A stretch of DNA of 11,105 bases from an uncultured Pelagibacteraceae bacterium. Lineage in GTDB: Bacteria; Pseudomonadota; Alphaproteobacteria; Pelagibacterales; Pelagibacteraceae. The translations under genes and the position numbers were made by a program. Position 1 is the first letter of the stretch; every line of letters begins with the position of its first letter. The stretch is from NCBI GenBank assembly GCA_902565325.1, contig CACFEM010000026.1:1-11105 (forward strand), in the 5' to 3' direction. Shown piece by piece: positions 1 through 8,619 of this stretch. The notes beneath the pieces are model-generated. The model saw only the letters and a program-made list of their open reading frames with translations, did no database searches and had not been told where the DNA came from.

Positions 1-141
1 GGCCATGATGCTAAAGGATATCCATTAGGGTTACAGATAATTGGTAAAGCTTTTGATGAACAAAATATTCTAAACATTGCATATGCTATGGAAGAAAAAA
101 TTAATTTTAAAAACAATATTACTGATTGGTGGATTAAGTGA
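1..141 (+). CDS. gatA: Glutamyl/aspartyl-tRNA amidotransferase subunit A, C-terminal end (partial)
   Basis: Only the last 46 codons and the TGA stop are inside the window; the reading frame is open to the left edge. The visible peptide contains [19 protein letters not shown], the usual end of the amidase-signature fold in GatA, followed by a short hydrophilic tail ending DWWIK. In the family, GatA hydrolyses glutamine and channels ammonia to GatB, which amidates Glu-tRNA(Gln) or Asp-tRNA(Asn) in the cytoplasm. The catalytic Ser-Ser-Lys residues lie upstream of the window and cannot be checked. Its stop overlaps the GTG start of gatB by 4 nt (GTGA), which supports both the identity and translational coupling. 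The short fragment alone would be weak evidence; the adjacent gatB makes the call firm. Confidence 0.9.
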   Translation, partial: GHDAKGYPLGLQIIGKAFDEQNILNIAYAMEEKINFKNNITDWWIK

Positions 142-1601
142 GTAAGAACAAATCTGAATATTTAATTAATAGACATGATAATCAATATGAAGTTGTCATT
201 GGTTTAGAAGTTCATGCACAAGTTACATCGGAGTCGAAATTATTTTCAACATCAGCGACCAAATTTGGAGCTGAGCCAAATACTCAAGTAAGTTTAGTTG
301 ATGCAGCATTTCCAGGAATGTTGCCGGTAATAAACGAATATTGTGTAAAACAAGCTATCAAAACAGGAATTGGTTTAAAAGCTAAAATCAATAAGAGATC
401 TGTCTTCGATAGAAAAAATTATTTTTATGCTGACTTACCTCAGGGGTATCAAATCTCACAATTCAAAGATCCAATAGTAGGTGAGGGCAAGGTAATACTT
501 GATATGCCAGATGGTCAAAAAGAGATAGGTATAGAAAGATTACACTTGGAGCAAGATGCCGGTAAAAGTATTCATGATCTAGATCCTAAAAATACTTTTG
601 TAGATTTAAATAGATCAGGTGTGGCTTTAATGGAAATTGTAAGTAAACCTGATCTAAGATCCCCAGATGAAGTTAATGCATATATTAAAAAATTAAGATC
701 TATAATGAGATATTTAGGCACCTGTGATGGAAACATGCAGGAAGGATCTTTAAGAGCTGATGTAAATGTATCTGTTAGAAAAAAAGGTTCAAAAGAGTTT
801 GGAACCCGATGTGAGATCAAAAATGTTAACTCAATAAAATTCATGCAGATGGCAATTGAATACGAAGCTAATAGACAAGTCGATTTAATTGAGGATGGTC
901 AAACGATTGATCAAGAAACAAGACTTTTTGATACTAAAAAGAATGAAACTAGATCAATGAGATCAAAAGAAGATGCACATGATTATAGATATTTTCCAGA
1001 TCCAGACTTATTGCCATTAGAAGTTTCAGATGATTTTATTGAAAACTTAAAATCAGAAATTCCAGAGCTACCAGATGAAAAGAAAAAAAGATTTATAGAA
1101 AAATTCAAACTATCACCTTACGAAGCAAACATTTTAGTCTCTGATATTGAAACATCAAATTACTTTGAAAATGTAATTAAGAAATCGGATGTAAAACTCG
1201 CAACAAATTGGATAATTGGAGAATTATTTGCAGCCTTAAATGAAAAAAATTTAGAAATAACTGAAAGCCCTATAAGCGCAGGCAACTTATCAAAATTAAT
1301 TAATTTAATTAAAGACGGAACAATTTCTGGAAAAATTGCAAAAACAGTTTTTGAACAAATGATGGAAGGTGACAAAGATCCTAAGAAAATTGTTGAAGAA
1401 AAAGGTTTAAAACAAGAGAGTGATCCAAAAGCACTTGAGGCACTGATAGATAAGGTTATTGATGATAACAGAGATAAAGCTACCGAATATAAATCAGGTA
1501 AAGTTAAATTATTTGGTTTCTTTGTGGGTCAAGTAATGAAAGTTTCTGGTGGAAAAGCAAATCCTCAATTAGTTAATGAGATTTTAAAGAAAAAACTTTA
1601 G
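138..1601 (+). CDS. gatB: Aspartyl/glutamyl-tRNA(Asn/Gln) amidotransferase subunit B
   Basis: GatB is the tRNA-binding and kinase/transamidase subunit of GatCAB. It phosphorylates the misacylated Glu or Asp on tRNA and replaces the phosphate with ammonia delivered from GatA. The 487-residue length is normal for the family. The N-terminal catalytic cradle is recognisable from VIGLEVHAQ (residues 20-28; E24 and H26 are likely metal ligands), [16 protein letters not shown] (92-107), [12 protein letters not shown] (136-147), [17 protein letters not shown] (156-172), [17 protein letters not shown] (198-214) and CEIKNVNS (225-232). The helical tail, about 330-487, ends with the YqeY-like signature [17 protein letters not shown] (460-476). 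The start is GTG: the next in-frame Met is residue 61, beyond the essential GLEVH motif, and GTG overlaps the gatA stop by 4 nt. A weak GGTGGA precedes it. No truncation or frameshift is seen. Confidence 0.97.
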   Translation: MSKNKSEYLINRHDNQYEVVIGLEVHAQVTSESKLFSTSATKFGAEPNTQVSLVDAAFPGMLPVINEYCVKQAIKTGIGLKAKINKRSVFDRKNYFYADLPQGYQISQFKDPIVGEGKVILDMPDGQKEIGIERLHLEQDAGKSIHDLDPKNTFVDLNRSGVALMEIVSKPDLRSPDEVNAYIKKLRSIMRYLGTCDGNMQEGSLRADVNVSVRKKGSKEFGTRCEIKNVNSIKFMQMAIEYEANRQVDLIEDGQTIDQETRLFDTKKNETRSMRSKEDAHDYRYFPDPDLLPLEVSDDFIENLKSEIPELPDEKKKRFIEKFKLSPYEANILVSDIETSNYFENVIKKSDVKLATNWIIGELFAALNEKNLEITESPISAGNLSKLINLIKDGTISGKIAKTVFEQMMEGDKDPKKIVEEKGLKQESDPKALEALIDKVIDDNRDKATEYKSGKVKLFGFFVGQVMKVSGGKANPQLVNEILKKKL

Positions 1602-1606
1602 AATTT

Positions 1607-2257
1607 ATGGGTTCAGACCTAAATATAACTAAAGAACTCCAAGAGTATATTTTAAGTCATGGATTTAATTTACATCCAGTTCAAAAAGAAATAATTGATT
1701 ACAACACTTCTCTTGGTGATATCAAAAGAATGCAAATCTCAATTTCACAAAGTCAATTTCTGTATTTAATTATAAAAATTTCAAATATCAAAAAAATTTT
1801 AGAGATAGGTACATTTACAGGATTAAGTACGTTATCTATGGCTTTGGCATTATCAGATGACGGCAAAATAATTGCTTTAGATAAAAATGAAGAAACTAAT
1901 AAAGTTGCAATAGATTTTTTTAAAAAAGCTAATCAAGATCATAAAATAAAAACATTAATTAAACCTGCTTTAGAAAGTTTAGATGAAATTAAAAATGAAA
2001 AGTTTGATTTAGTTTTTATTGATGCTGATAAAATGAATTACATTGAATACTATGAACGTTCTTTACAATTATTGAACAAAAATGGTCTAATAATGATTGA
2101 TAATGTTTTATGGTATGGAGAAGTTGTGAATGAAAACAATAATGATAAATTTACTAAAAATATTAAAGAGTTTAATAGTCATATCTCAAAGGATACAAGG
2201 GTTGAAAAGTTAATAATTCCTCTTGGTGATGGTATGACTGTTTGTAGAAAATTATAA
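1607..2257 (+). CDS. SAM-dependent O-methyltransferase (COG4122 / methyltransferase family 3); candidate TrmR-like tRNA ho5U34 methyltransferase
   Basis: This 216-residue protein is a class I, metal-dependent O-methyltransferase of the caffeoyl-CoA/catechol type. The SAM-binding motif I is ILEIGTFTGLST (64-75), followed by the acidic end of strand 2 in IIALDKNEE (88-96). Likely metal ligands are D139 in FIDADK (137-142) and D165-N166 in MIDNVLWYGEVV (163-174). The C-terminus IIPLGDGMTV (203-212) is typical of the bacterial members. The gene lies 5 nt after gatB, and its TAA overlaps the ATG of trhO by one base (TAATG). Many family members are annotated generically. Bacillus TrmR (YrrM), which methylates ho5U34 to mo5U34, is a family member of the same size from memory, and coupling to trhO makes that role attractive here. 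That role is inference; a small-molecule catechol-like substrate is the alternative. No Shine-Dalgarno sequence precedes the ATG. Confidence 0.9.
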   Translation: MGSDLNITKELQEYILSHGFNLHPVQKEIIDYNTSLGDIKRMQISISQSQFLYLIIKISNIKKILEIGTFTGLSTLSMALALSDDGKIIALDKNEETNKVAIDFFKKANQDHKIKTLIKPALESLDEIKNEKFDLVFIDADKMNYIEYYERSLQLLNKNGLIMIDNVLWYGEVVNENNNDKFTKNIKEFNSHISKDTRVEKLIIPLGDGMTVCRKL

Positions 2258-3162
2258 TGTTTGAAGTAGTTGGTTTTTATAAATTTGTCAAAATTTCTTA
2301 TCTTAAGAAAAAACAAAAAGTTTTGATTGAAACTTTAAAAAAGAAAAACATTAGAGGTACGATAATTGTCTCTAAAGAAGGAGTAAATGGAACTATCTCT
2401 GGTAAAGCTGCAGACATTAAATTTACAATTAACAATTTAAAAAGAACTCTTAAATTTAAAGAATTTAATAGCAGTAATGTCTCTAAAAGTTTATTTCAAC
2501 CGTTTCACAAACCTAAAGTTAAAATTAAAAATGAAGTTGTTCCTATGAATTTAACTTTAAATAAAAGAATAAAGAAAAAAGATAGCCATGTAGATCCAAT
2601 CAAATGGAATAAGCTGATTAAAGAAAAGGATACTGTTCTTATAGATGCGAGAAAACCATTTGAGTACGATGTTGGAACATTTAAGGGAGCAATCAATCCT
2701 GATGTTGATAACTTTAGAGATTTTCCAAAATATCTAAAAAAATTAAAAAAAAATCAACCTATTGCTATGTTTTGTACTGGTGGAATTCGTTGTGAAAAGG
2801 CATCTGTTTATTTGGAGAATAAAGGGTTTAATAACATTTATCAGTTAAATGGTGGAATTTTAAATTATCTTAAAAAAACAAATAAGAAAAAAAGTTTATG
2901 GAAAGGTGAATGCTTTGTTTTTGATAACAGGATTAGTTTAAAACATGGTCTAAAAGTTGGTTCTTACTCAATGTGTAGCGGTTGCAGAAAACCTATATCT
3001 CGTAAGGACAAAAAATCAAAAAAATATGAAGAGGGTGTTTCATGTCCAAATTGTCACGACAATCTAACAGATCATCAAAAATCAAGATTTAGGATGAGAC
3101 AAAAACAAATTAATCTTGCTAAAGAAGCAGGAAAAAGACATATCTTCCAAAAAGAGTATTAA
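2257..3162 (+). CDS. trhO: tRNA uridine(34) hydroxylase, rhodanese-domain protein TrhO (YceA family)
   Basis: TrhO catalyses oxygen-dependent hydroxylation of wobble uridine to ho5U34, the precursor of mo5U34 or cmo5U34, in the cytoplasm. The 301-residue protein has the family's domain order: an N-terminal ferredoxin-like/acylphosphatase-like domain (about 1-95, with GTIIVSKEGVNGTISG at 34-49), a rhodanese domain (about 112-207, with VLIDARKPFEYDVGTFKGAINP at 127-148) and a Cys-rich tail. The rhodanese active-site loop is MFCTGGIRCEKAS (171-183), with C173 as the catalytic cysteine and C179 also conserved. GECFVFDNRISLKHGL (217-232) and the CSGC (240-243) plus CPNC (263-266) pairs are the C-terminal signature and may bind a metal. 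The start overlaps the methyltransferase stop by one base, so translation probably depends on termination upstream. MATE begins 14 nt downstream. The identification is strong; activity on a particular tRNA is inferred from the family. Confidence 0.95.
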   Translation: MFEVVGFYKFVKISYLKKKQKVLIETLKKKNIRGTIIVSKEGVNGTISGKAADIKFTINNLKRTLKFKEFNSSNVSKSLFQPFHKPKVKIKNEVVPMNLTLNKRIKKKDSHVDPIKWNKLIKEKDTVLIDARKPFEYDVGTFKGAINPDVDNFRDFPKYLKKLKKNQPIAMFCTGGIRCEKASVYLENKGFNNIYQLNGGILNYLKKTNKKKSLWKGECFVFDNRISLKHGLKVGSYSMCSGCRKPISRKDKKSKKYEEGVSCPNCHDNLTDHQKSRFRMRQKQINLAKEAGKRHIFQKEY

Positions 3163-3176
3163 CAAATCTTAAATTA

Positions 3177-4514
3177 ATGAATTTATTAAAAGATGAAGTT
3201 TCGTTGTTAGTAAGAAAACTTGCTGTACCAGCAAGTGTAGGAACCTTATTCCAAACACTTTATACAATCGTAGATACTTTTTATGCAGGAAAAATATCGC
3301 CAGAAGCCTTATCAGCTTTGAGCAAGTCTTTTCCTATATATTTTTTGATTATTGCGACATCCATTGGAGTTACCGTAGCAGGAACATCATTGATTGGCAG
3401 TAGTATAGGAGAAAAAAACGAAAAAAATGTTTTAAGTTATTTTGGAAATGTAATCATTTATTCGATTATAATCTCAATAGTTGTATCTATTTTAGGATTT
3501 GCTTTTGGTGAAAAGATATTCTTATTAATGAATTCCTCTCAAGAAGTAACAATTCTTGGACTTGAATATATAAATGTAATTTTTTTAGGTACGATATTAT
3601 TTATTTTAGTAGTAGCATTAAATTCATTTTTACACGCAGAAGGAGATACTAAAACTTACAGAAATGTTCTAATATTTTCTTTTTTCTTAAACATTATTTT
3701 AAATCCAATTTTTATATTTGGTTTTTTATTTATACCACCATTAGGAATAACTGGTATTGGGATAGCAACTTTAATTGCTCAATTTGTATCTTTGTTGTTT
3801 TTTTTGATAAAAGTATTAAATAATCAAAGAATTAAACAAATAACTTTAGACCATTTCAAAGCTAAATTTTTTTTCTTAAAAAATATTTTTTTTCAATCAA
3901 TGCCAATTACAATTGCCATATTAGGGTATTCTATTGCTGCAACAATTGTTTTTACATATGTTGGGTTATTTGGTGAATATGCTGTAGCAGGGTATGGATC
4001 TGCCACAAGAATTGAGCAAGTAGTTTTGTTACCAATATTAGGAATTAATACAGCAATAATTTCTATAATTGCGCAAAATATTGGTGCAAAATATTACTAT
4101 AGAGTGGAGCAATCCTATTTTACTTCAATAAAATACGGTCTAATTATAATGTTAATCGCAGGTGTAGTTATTTTTATAAGTGCTGACATTGTTCCTAAAT
4201 TCTTTTCTTCAAACCCAGAGGTAATTATGCATGGCTCGATGTACCTTAAGATTTCAGCATTTATTTTACCTGCATATCCAATATTTTTCTTATCAAATGG
4301 ATTCTTTATGGCTTTAAAAAAATCTGAAAAAGCCATGATTAATAATATTGGCAGAAATGTTATAGTACCAGTTTTATCCTTTTACATTGCAAAGTATTTA
4401 AATGCAGATTTTAAAACTTTTTTTTATATTTGGGCTATCTTACAATGGTTGATATCATTGATGTTACTGTTTTATGTTAAATATTATATTAAACATAAAT
4501 TAGCTAATATTTAA
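3177..4514 (+). CDS. MATE family multidrug/toxic compound efflux transporter
   Basis: A 445-residue polytopic inner-membrane protein with roughly twelve hydrophobic helices in two homologous halves (about 1-225 and 226-445), as expected of MATE antiporters, which export drugs or metabolites using a Na+ or H+ gradient. The N-terminal half has LAVPASVGTLFQTLYTIVDTFYAG (15-38), the usual P(x)n..D signature of helix 1, and GTSLIGSSIGEKN (69-81). The second half repeats it with YGSATRIEQVVLLPILGIN (273-291) and IIAQNIGAK (297-305). HAEGDTKTYRNVL (153-165) matches the conserved loop after helix 4. It lies 14 nt after trhO and 12 nt before the nuclease gene, so it may share their transcript. The substrate cannot be read from sequence, and a polysaccharide flippase of the wider MOP superfamily is less likely given these motifs. 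Confidence 0.93.
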   Translation: MNLLKDEVSLLVRKLAVPASVGTLFQTLYTIVDTFYAGKISPEALSALSKSFPIYFLIIATSIGVTVAGTSLIGSSIGEKNEKNVLSYFGNVIIYSIIISIVVSILGFAFGEKIFLLMNSSQEVTILGLEYINVIFLGTILFILVVALNSFLHAEGDTKTYRNVLIFSFFLNIILNPIFIFGFLFIPPLGITGIGIATLIAQFVSLLFFLIKVLNNQRIKQITLDHFKAKFFFLKNIFFQSMPITIAILGYSIAATIVFTYVGLFGEYAVAGYGSATRIEQVVLLPILGINTAIISIIAQNIGAKYYYRVEQSYFTSIKYGLIIMLIAGVVIFISADIVPKFFSSNPEVIMHGSMYLKISAFILPAYPIFFLSNGFFMALKKSEKAMINNIGRNVIVPVLSFYIAKYLNADFKTFFYIWAILQWLISLMLLFYVKYYIKHKLANI

Positions 4515-4526
4515 TATTTTTTAAGT

Positions 4527-5054
4527 ATGTTTTTTACAAAAAGAAAAGCGATAATTTTAATTATAATTTGTTCGATTTTTTTTATTCTTACATATAACGA
4601 TGTTAGGTCTGAAGAGATTAAAGAAATTTCTGGAAATGCTCAAATTATTGATGGTGATACAATAAAAATAAATTCAAAAAAGATAAGATTATACGGAATT
4701 GATGCACCTGAATTTAAGCAAATGTGTAAAAAACCATATCTAACAATAATTTTTTTTACTTTTACTAAAGATTATCCATGTGGAAAAATTTCAACTCAAA
4801 AATTACAAAAAAAAATAAATAACAAAGTAATAACTTGTAAAATTTTGGATGTTGATAGATACAAAAGATTTATTGGAGAATGTTATAAAAGAAATTTAAA
4901 CTTGAATTCTTGGTTAGTTTCAAACGGTTATGCAGTAGCTTATAGAAAATACTCAAAAAAATATATATCAAACGAAATTAATGCTAAAAATGAAAAAAAA
5001 GGACTTTGGCAAGGTAAATTTGAAATGCCATGGGACTTTAGAAGAAAAAAATAA
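4527..5054 (+). CDS. Thermonuclease (staphylococcal nuclease-like, SNase domain) with N-terminal signal/anchor
   Basis: The 175-residue protein starts with a Lys/Arg-rich n-region (TKRK, 4-7) and a hydrophobic stretch (about 8-23) followed by VRSEE, so it is exported. Cleavage after S28 is plausible, but an uncleaved anchor cannot be excluded. The SNase domain runs from about 36 to 170: AQIIDGDTIKI (38-48; D42 and D44 near the Ca2+ site), RLYGIDAPEFKQ (54-65; R54 and E62 match the catalytic Arg and Glu), DVDRYKRFIGECY (108-120; R114 fits the second catalytic Arg) and GLWQGKFEMPWDFR (159-172). Four cysteines after the anchor (67, 85, 104, 119) suit an oxidising periplasm; the pattern C..PCG is common in proteobacterial members. 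It would cleave DNA or RNA outside the cytoplasm, perhaps for phosphate or nucleoside recovery (inference). Its stop is 2 nt from the convergent soxG stop. Confidence 0.9.
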   Translation: MFFTKRKAIILIIICSIFFILTYNDVRSEEIKEISGNAQIIDGDTIKINSKKIRLYGIDAPEFKQMCKKPYLTIIFFTFTKDYPCGKISTQKLQKKINNKVITCKILDVDRYKRFIGECYKRNLNLNSWLVSNGYAVAYRKYSKKYISNEINAKNEKKGLWQGKFEMPWDFRRKK

Positions 5055-5056
5055 GT

Positions 5057-5620
5057 TTATAATCTTGAAGCACAGTCTTCAATCCAAGAACAAAGATGTT
5101 CAGCAAAAGATCTTCTAACAAACAGATTTAAAATATTTTCATCTTTATGGTGCAGAATTACATCTACATGATTTAAAACAGTCTGAGTTGTTGATCCTTT
5201 TTTTTCTTTGAATTCATTAAAATTAAAGGGAGATCCTGCTGAAAAGATTTCATAGATATTTTCACCTTTAAGTTCTAATTGAACAAATTGATCTGTTACA
5301 TCTATAACAGCACCTAAATTTGTTTTTGAAATACTATTAAATAACATTTCATATAGATCGGATTTATTTGTGTCTTTACTTGCAAGTTCATTTGAGATTA
5401 TCATCCATTCGTCTGGGCTAAGCCATATTGCTGTTAATTTATCACTCGTTGTTGAAGTGTTTGCTTCTGTAGGTAAGATCATGTTAAGATTTTTACCAAC
5501 ATTTGTTAAAAATTCTCTTTTTTTACCTCTCAAATTAATTTTTATTACTGGAGAGATTTCCTTTACCGAAATACTTTCTTGCTTAATTTCATTTTTAATA
5601 ACTGAATTATAGTTAAGCAT
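5057..5620 (-). CDS. soxG: Sarcosine oxidase, gamma subunit
   Basis: SoxG is the gamma chain of heterotetrameric sarcosine oxidase. It is related to the aminomethyltransferase fold and packs against the folate-binding part of SoxA; it has no known cofactor of its own. The 187-residue protein shows the family landmarks AIWLSPDEWMII (64-75), GAVIDVTDQFVQLELKG (about 103-119), and the C-terminal FVRRSFAEHLCSWIEDCA. It is the last gene of soxBDAG: its ATG lies inside soxA and overlaps the soxA stop by 8 nt. It is one of the few genes here with a usable Shine-Dalgarno sequence, GAGAGG, a few bases before the ATG. The N-terminal 15 or so residues are poorly conserved, but the overlap and the Shine-Dalgarno sequence support this start. 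The gene ends 2 nt from the opposing nuclease gene. Confidence 0.93.
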   Translation of the reverse strand: MLNYNSVIKNEIKQESISVKEISPVIKINLRGKKREFLTNVGKNLNMILPTEANTSTTSDKLTAIWLSPDEWMIISNELASKDTNKSDLYEMLFNSISKTNLGAVIDVTDQFVQLELKGENIYEIFSAGSPFNFNEFKEKKGSTTQTVLNHVDVILHHKDENILNLFVRRSFAEHLCSWIEDCASRL

Positions 5621-8618
5621 TTAACCTCTCATTTTTCTCATCATAAAATACTGGATTCGCAACAGTGACATTAATATTTTTATTTTCCATGGGCACATAA
5701 AGTTTTTTTCCCATCATATCTTTTCCACCTCTAACTACTGCAAGTGCAATTGATTTCTTTAGGTTTGGACTGAAATAACTTGAAGTTACATGTCCAAGCA
5801 TTTGTACTGGACTTTGATTTAATTCAGAAACTATTTGTGCTCCTTCCTCTAAAACTTCATTTGGATCCTCTGTTAATAAACCTACTAATTGCTTTCTATC
5901 TTCTCTCATTGTATCAGATCTATAAAGAGATCTTTTACCTATGAAATCGTATTTCTTCTTGCTTACAATCCAATCCATTTGAAGATCAATAGGGGTCATT
6001 GTTCCATCTGTATCTTGACCTACAATGATGAAACCTTTTTCTGCTCTTAACAAGTGCATTGTCTCAGTTCCATAAGGTGTAATGTTAAATTCTTGACCTG
6101 CTTCCATACACTTTTCCCATAAATCTTTCCCATAACTCGCTTGAACATTTATTTCGTAGCTGTGTTCTCCGGTAAAACTAATTCTCATTATTCTGCATTG
6201 AATATTGCCAATTTTCGTTTCTTTGAATGACATGTGCGGAAAGTTTTCATCTGATAAATCTAAATCAGGAATTATTTTTTTAAGAATTTTTTTACTATTA
6301 GGTCCGCATAAACTCGCTGTAGCATAATGATCTGTTACAGAGGTTAAATAAACATCAAGCTCAGGCCATTCTGTTTGAAGATAATCTTCAAGTTTACCTA
6401 AAACATTTGCTGCTCCACCAGTTGTTGTGGTCATGATGTAATGATTTTCACCTAATCTTGTTGTAACTCCATCATCATAAACCATGCCATCCTCATTTAG
6501 CATTAGGCCATATCTACATTTCCCTATAGCTAATTTTGACCAAGCATTTGTGTAAACTCTATTTAAGAATTCAGAAGCATCACTTCCTTGAATATCAATT
6601 TTACCAAGAGTGGAAGCATCCAGTATACCAGCACTTTCTCTAGCAGCTTTACTTTCTCTTTGAACTGCTTGATGCATAGTTTCTCCGTTAATAGGGTAGT
6701 ACCATGCTCTCTTCCATTGTCCGACATTTTCAAATTTAGCTTTATTTTCAACATGCCAATCATTCATTGGCGTTCTTCTAAAAATATCAAAAAACTTTCC
6801 TACATTTCGACCTACAATAGTTCCAAATGTTAATGGTGTGTAAGGAGGTCTAAATGTAGTAGTTCCTAATTCTCCCATTTTAACGCCAGCAGTATCTGCA
6901 ATTATTCCTAATGCATGCATATTTCCTAGTTTACCTTGATCAGTTCCCATCCCGGTAGTCGTGTATCTTTTAACATGCTCAATAGATCTAAAACCTTCTC
7001 TTAATGCTAATTTTATATCTTTAGCTGTTGCATCATTTTGATAATCTACAAATGGTTTAGTTTTTCCCAAGGGTTTATCAGAAGGAAGCAACCAAATATT
7101 TCTTTTCGAGTTTTCCTGATCAATCTCAACTTTAATATTATCTAAATCCGTTTCTTTAATATTTAGACTATCTTTAAGCTTTTGATTTAAATTTTTTACG
7201 ATTTCATCAATTTTAAAATCACCACCACAAGATCCTACACTTATTTGTTCTGATGTATCCTTATTTGGTAAGAAAACTTTTTTTTCTTCATCAAATTTAA
7301 GTTTGCTTCCTGATTGTGTATACAAATGTACAGCAGGTGTCCAACCACCAGCAACTCCTAAGCTATCACACGAAATAGAAATTTTACTTCCAGTAACTGA
7401 AGTACCATCATTAGATAGTTTCATTATTGAAATACTATTTAGTCTTTTATAACCAGTTGTATCAACAATTGAGTGTGACCAGTAAATTTTAATACCTGCT
7501 TCTTTTACTTTTTTAACAATTTTACTTTCGGATTGTTCTCTAATATCAATTATTGCTTCAACATTGATACCCTTATTGTATAGTGAAATAGCACTTTCGT
7601 AGGCACTATCATTATTAGTAAAAAAGACATTTTTACTACCACACGCAACACCATAAAATTCACTGTATTTTTTTATTGCAGATGAAAGCATTATTCCTGG
7701 TCTATCATTATTATTAAATATCAAAGGTCTTTCTAATGCACCTGTAGCTAAAATAACTTTCTTAGCTCTAATTTTAAGAAGTCTTTGTCTGATTTTATTT
7801 GTTTTATCTTTTGCCTCTAAATGATCAGTTAGATTTTCTCTAGCCAAAAGATAATTATATTGATGATAAGCAGCTACACTTGTTCTAGTTTTTATTTCAA
7901 GATTTTTAATATTTTTAAGTTCCTCTATTTCTTTTTTTAACCACTCTGAAGGGGCTTTGTTATCAATTTTGTTAAATTCATTATTTTCATAAATAGTTGA
8001 TCCACCAAGTTCATTTTTTTCTTCAACTAACAACGTTTTAAAATTATTCTTAGCTGCATTTTTTGCTGCCATAATTCCCGATATACCTGCACCTACAACC
8101 AATACATCACAGTGAACATTACGGTGATCATAAATGTCAGGATCAGTTGTTGTTGGTGATTTCCCTAAACCAGCGGAGTGTCTTATGAAAAATTCATATT
8201 TCTCCCAGAAACTAGCAGGCCACATAAAAGTTTTATAATAAAAACCTGCTGGAAAAAAAGGGGAGAGAAAATTGTTTATTCCACCAATATCAAATTCAAC
8301 ACTTGGCCAACAATTTTGACTGGATGCCTCTAAACCTTCATAAATCTCGACCTCTGTTGCTCTAACATTGGGTTCCGTTCTATTGGTACCAGGGTTTACT
8401 TGAACTATAGCATTTGGTTCTTCAGAACCAGACGTCATAATTCCTCTTGGTCTATGATATTTAAAACTTCTTCCAACTAAATGAACATCGTTTGCAAGTA
8501 ATGCTGATGCTAAAGTATCGCCTTTAAATCCATGGTAAGTTTTGCCATTAAATTTAAAGGAAATTCTATTAGTTTCATCAATGTACTCACTCGATTTTAC
8601 TCTTAAGTTTTTAGTCAT
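5613..8618 (-). CDS. soxA: Sarcosine oxidase, alpha subunit
   Basis: SoxA binds NAD+ and carries the tetrahydrofolate site where the formaldehyde-level carbon released from sarcosine becomes 5,10-methylene-THF. From ATG 8618 the protein has 1001 residues, usual for the family. Domains: a [2Fe-2S]-ferredoxin-like fold (about 17-90; GDTLASALLAND, then GRSFKYHRPRG) without cysteines, as is normal in SoxA; a Rossmann NAD/FAD-type domain with VVGAGISG (174-181), NELGG (202-206) and ATGALERP (291-298); TGMGTDQGKLGN (555-566); and a GcvT-like aminomethyltransferase region (about 640-900) with RESAGILDAS, SFTGEHSYE (814-822) and a C-terminal barrel. The frame extends 8 codons further to a GTG at 8642 inside soxD, but the ATG one base after the soxD stop fits the family start and operon spacing better. 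The 3' end overlaps soxG by 8 nt. No frameshift is seen. Confidence 0.96.
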   Translation of the reverse strand: MTKNLRVKSSEYIDETNRISFKFNGKTYHGFKGDTLASALLANDVHLVGRSFKYHRPRGIMTSGSEEPNAIVQVNPGTNRTEPNVRATEVEIYEGLEASSQNCWPSVEFDIGGINNFLSPFFPAGFYYKTFMWPASFWEKYEFFIRHSAGLGKSPTTTDPDIYDHRNVHCDVLVVGAGISGIMAAKNAAKNNFKTLLVEEKNELGGSTIYENNEFNKIDNKAPSEWLKKEIEELKNIKNLEIKTRTSVAAYHQYNYLLARENLTDHLEAKDKTNKIRQRLLKIRAKKVILATGALERPLIFNNNDRPGIMLSSAIKKYSEFYGVACGSKNVFFTNNDSAYESAISLYNKGINVEAIIDIREQSESKIVKKVKEAGIKIYWSHSIVDTTGYKRLNSISIMKLSNDGTSVTGSKISISCDSLGVAGGWTPAVHLYTQSGSKLKFDEEKKVFLPNKDTSEQISVGSCGGDFKIDEIVKNLNQKLKDSLNIKETDLDNIKVEIDQENSKRNIWLLPSDKPLGKTKPFVDYQNDATAKDIKLALREGFRSIEHVKRYTTTGMGTDQGKLGNMHALGIIADTAGVKMGELGTTTFRPPYTPLTFGTIVGRNVGKFFDIFRRTPMNDWHVENKAKFENVGQWKRAWYYPINGETMHQAVQRESKAARESAGILDASTLGKIDIQGSDASEFLNRVYTNAWSKLAIGKCRYGLMLNEDGMVYDDGVTTRLGENHYIMTTTTGGAANVLGKLEDYLQTEWPELDVYLTSVTDHYATASLCGPNSKKILKKIIPDLDLSDENFPHMSFKETKIGNIQCRIMRISFTGEHSYEINVQASYGKDLWEKCMEAGQEFNITPYGTETMHLLRAEKGFIIVGQDTDGTMTPIDLQMDWIVSKKKYDFIGKRSLYRSDTMREDRKQLVGLLTEDPNEVLEEGAQIVSELNQSPVQMLGHVTSSYFSPNLKKSIALAVVRGGKDMMGKKLYVPMENKNINVTVANPVFYDEKNERLNA
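5625..5630 (-). promoter_or_regulatory. Shine-Dalgarno sequence of soxG within soxA
   Basis: On the minus strand GAGAGG sits in the last codons of soxA, four bases before the soxG ATG. Most starts in this window have no purine-rich site, so this one stands out. It supports the chosen soxG start and suggests that soxG can be initiated independently as well as by coupling. A chance match within coding sequence is possible. Confidence 0.4.
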
Positions 8619-8619
8619 T

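Noticed and set aside
5055..5056. A bidirectional terminator between the nuclease gene and soxG
   Set aside because: Only two bases separate the stops, and no stable stem-loop could be found by eye around them.
6563..6763. A 66-codon minus-strand open frame within soxA, in another phase
   Set aside because: It lies entirely within the conserved GcvT-like region of SoxA, whose own frame is intact; no frameshift is needed.
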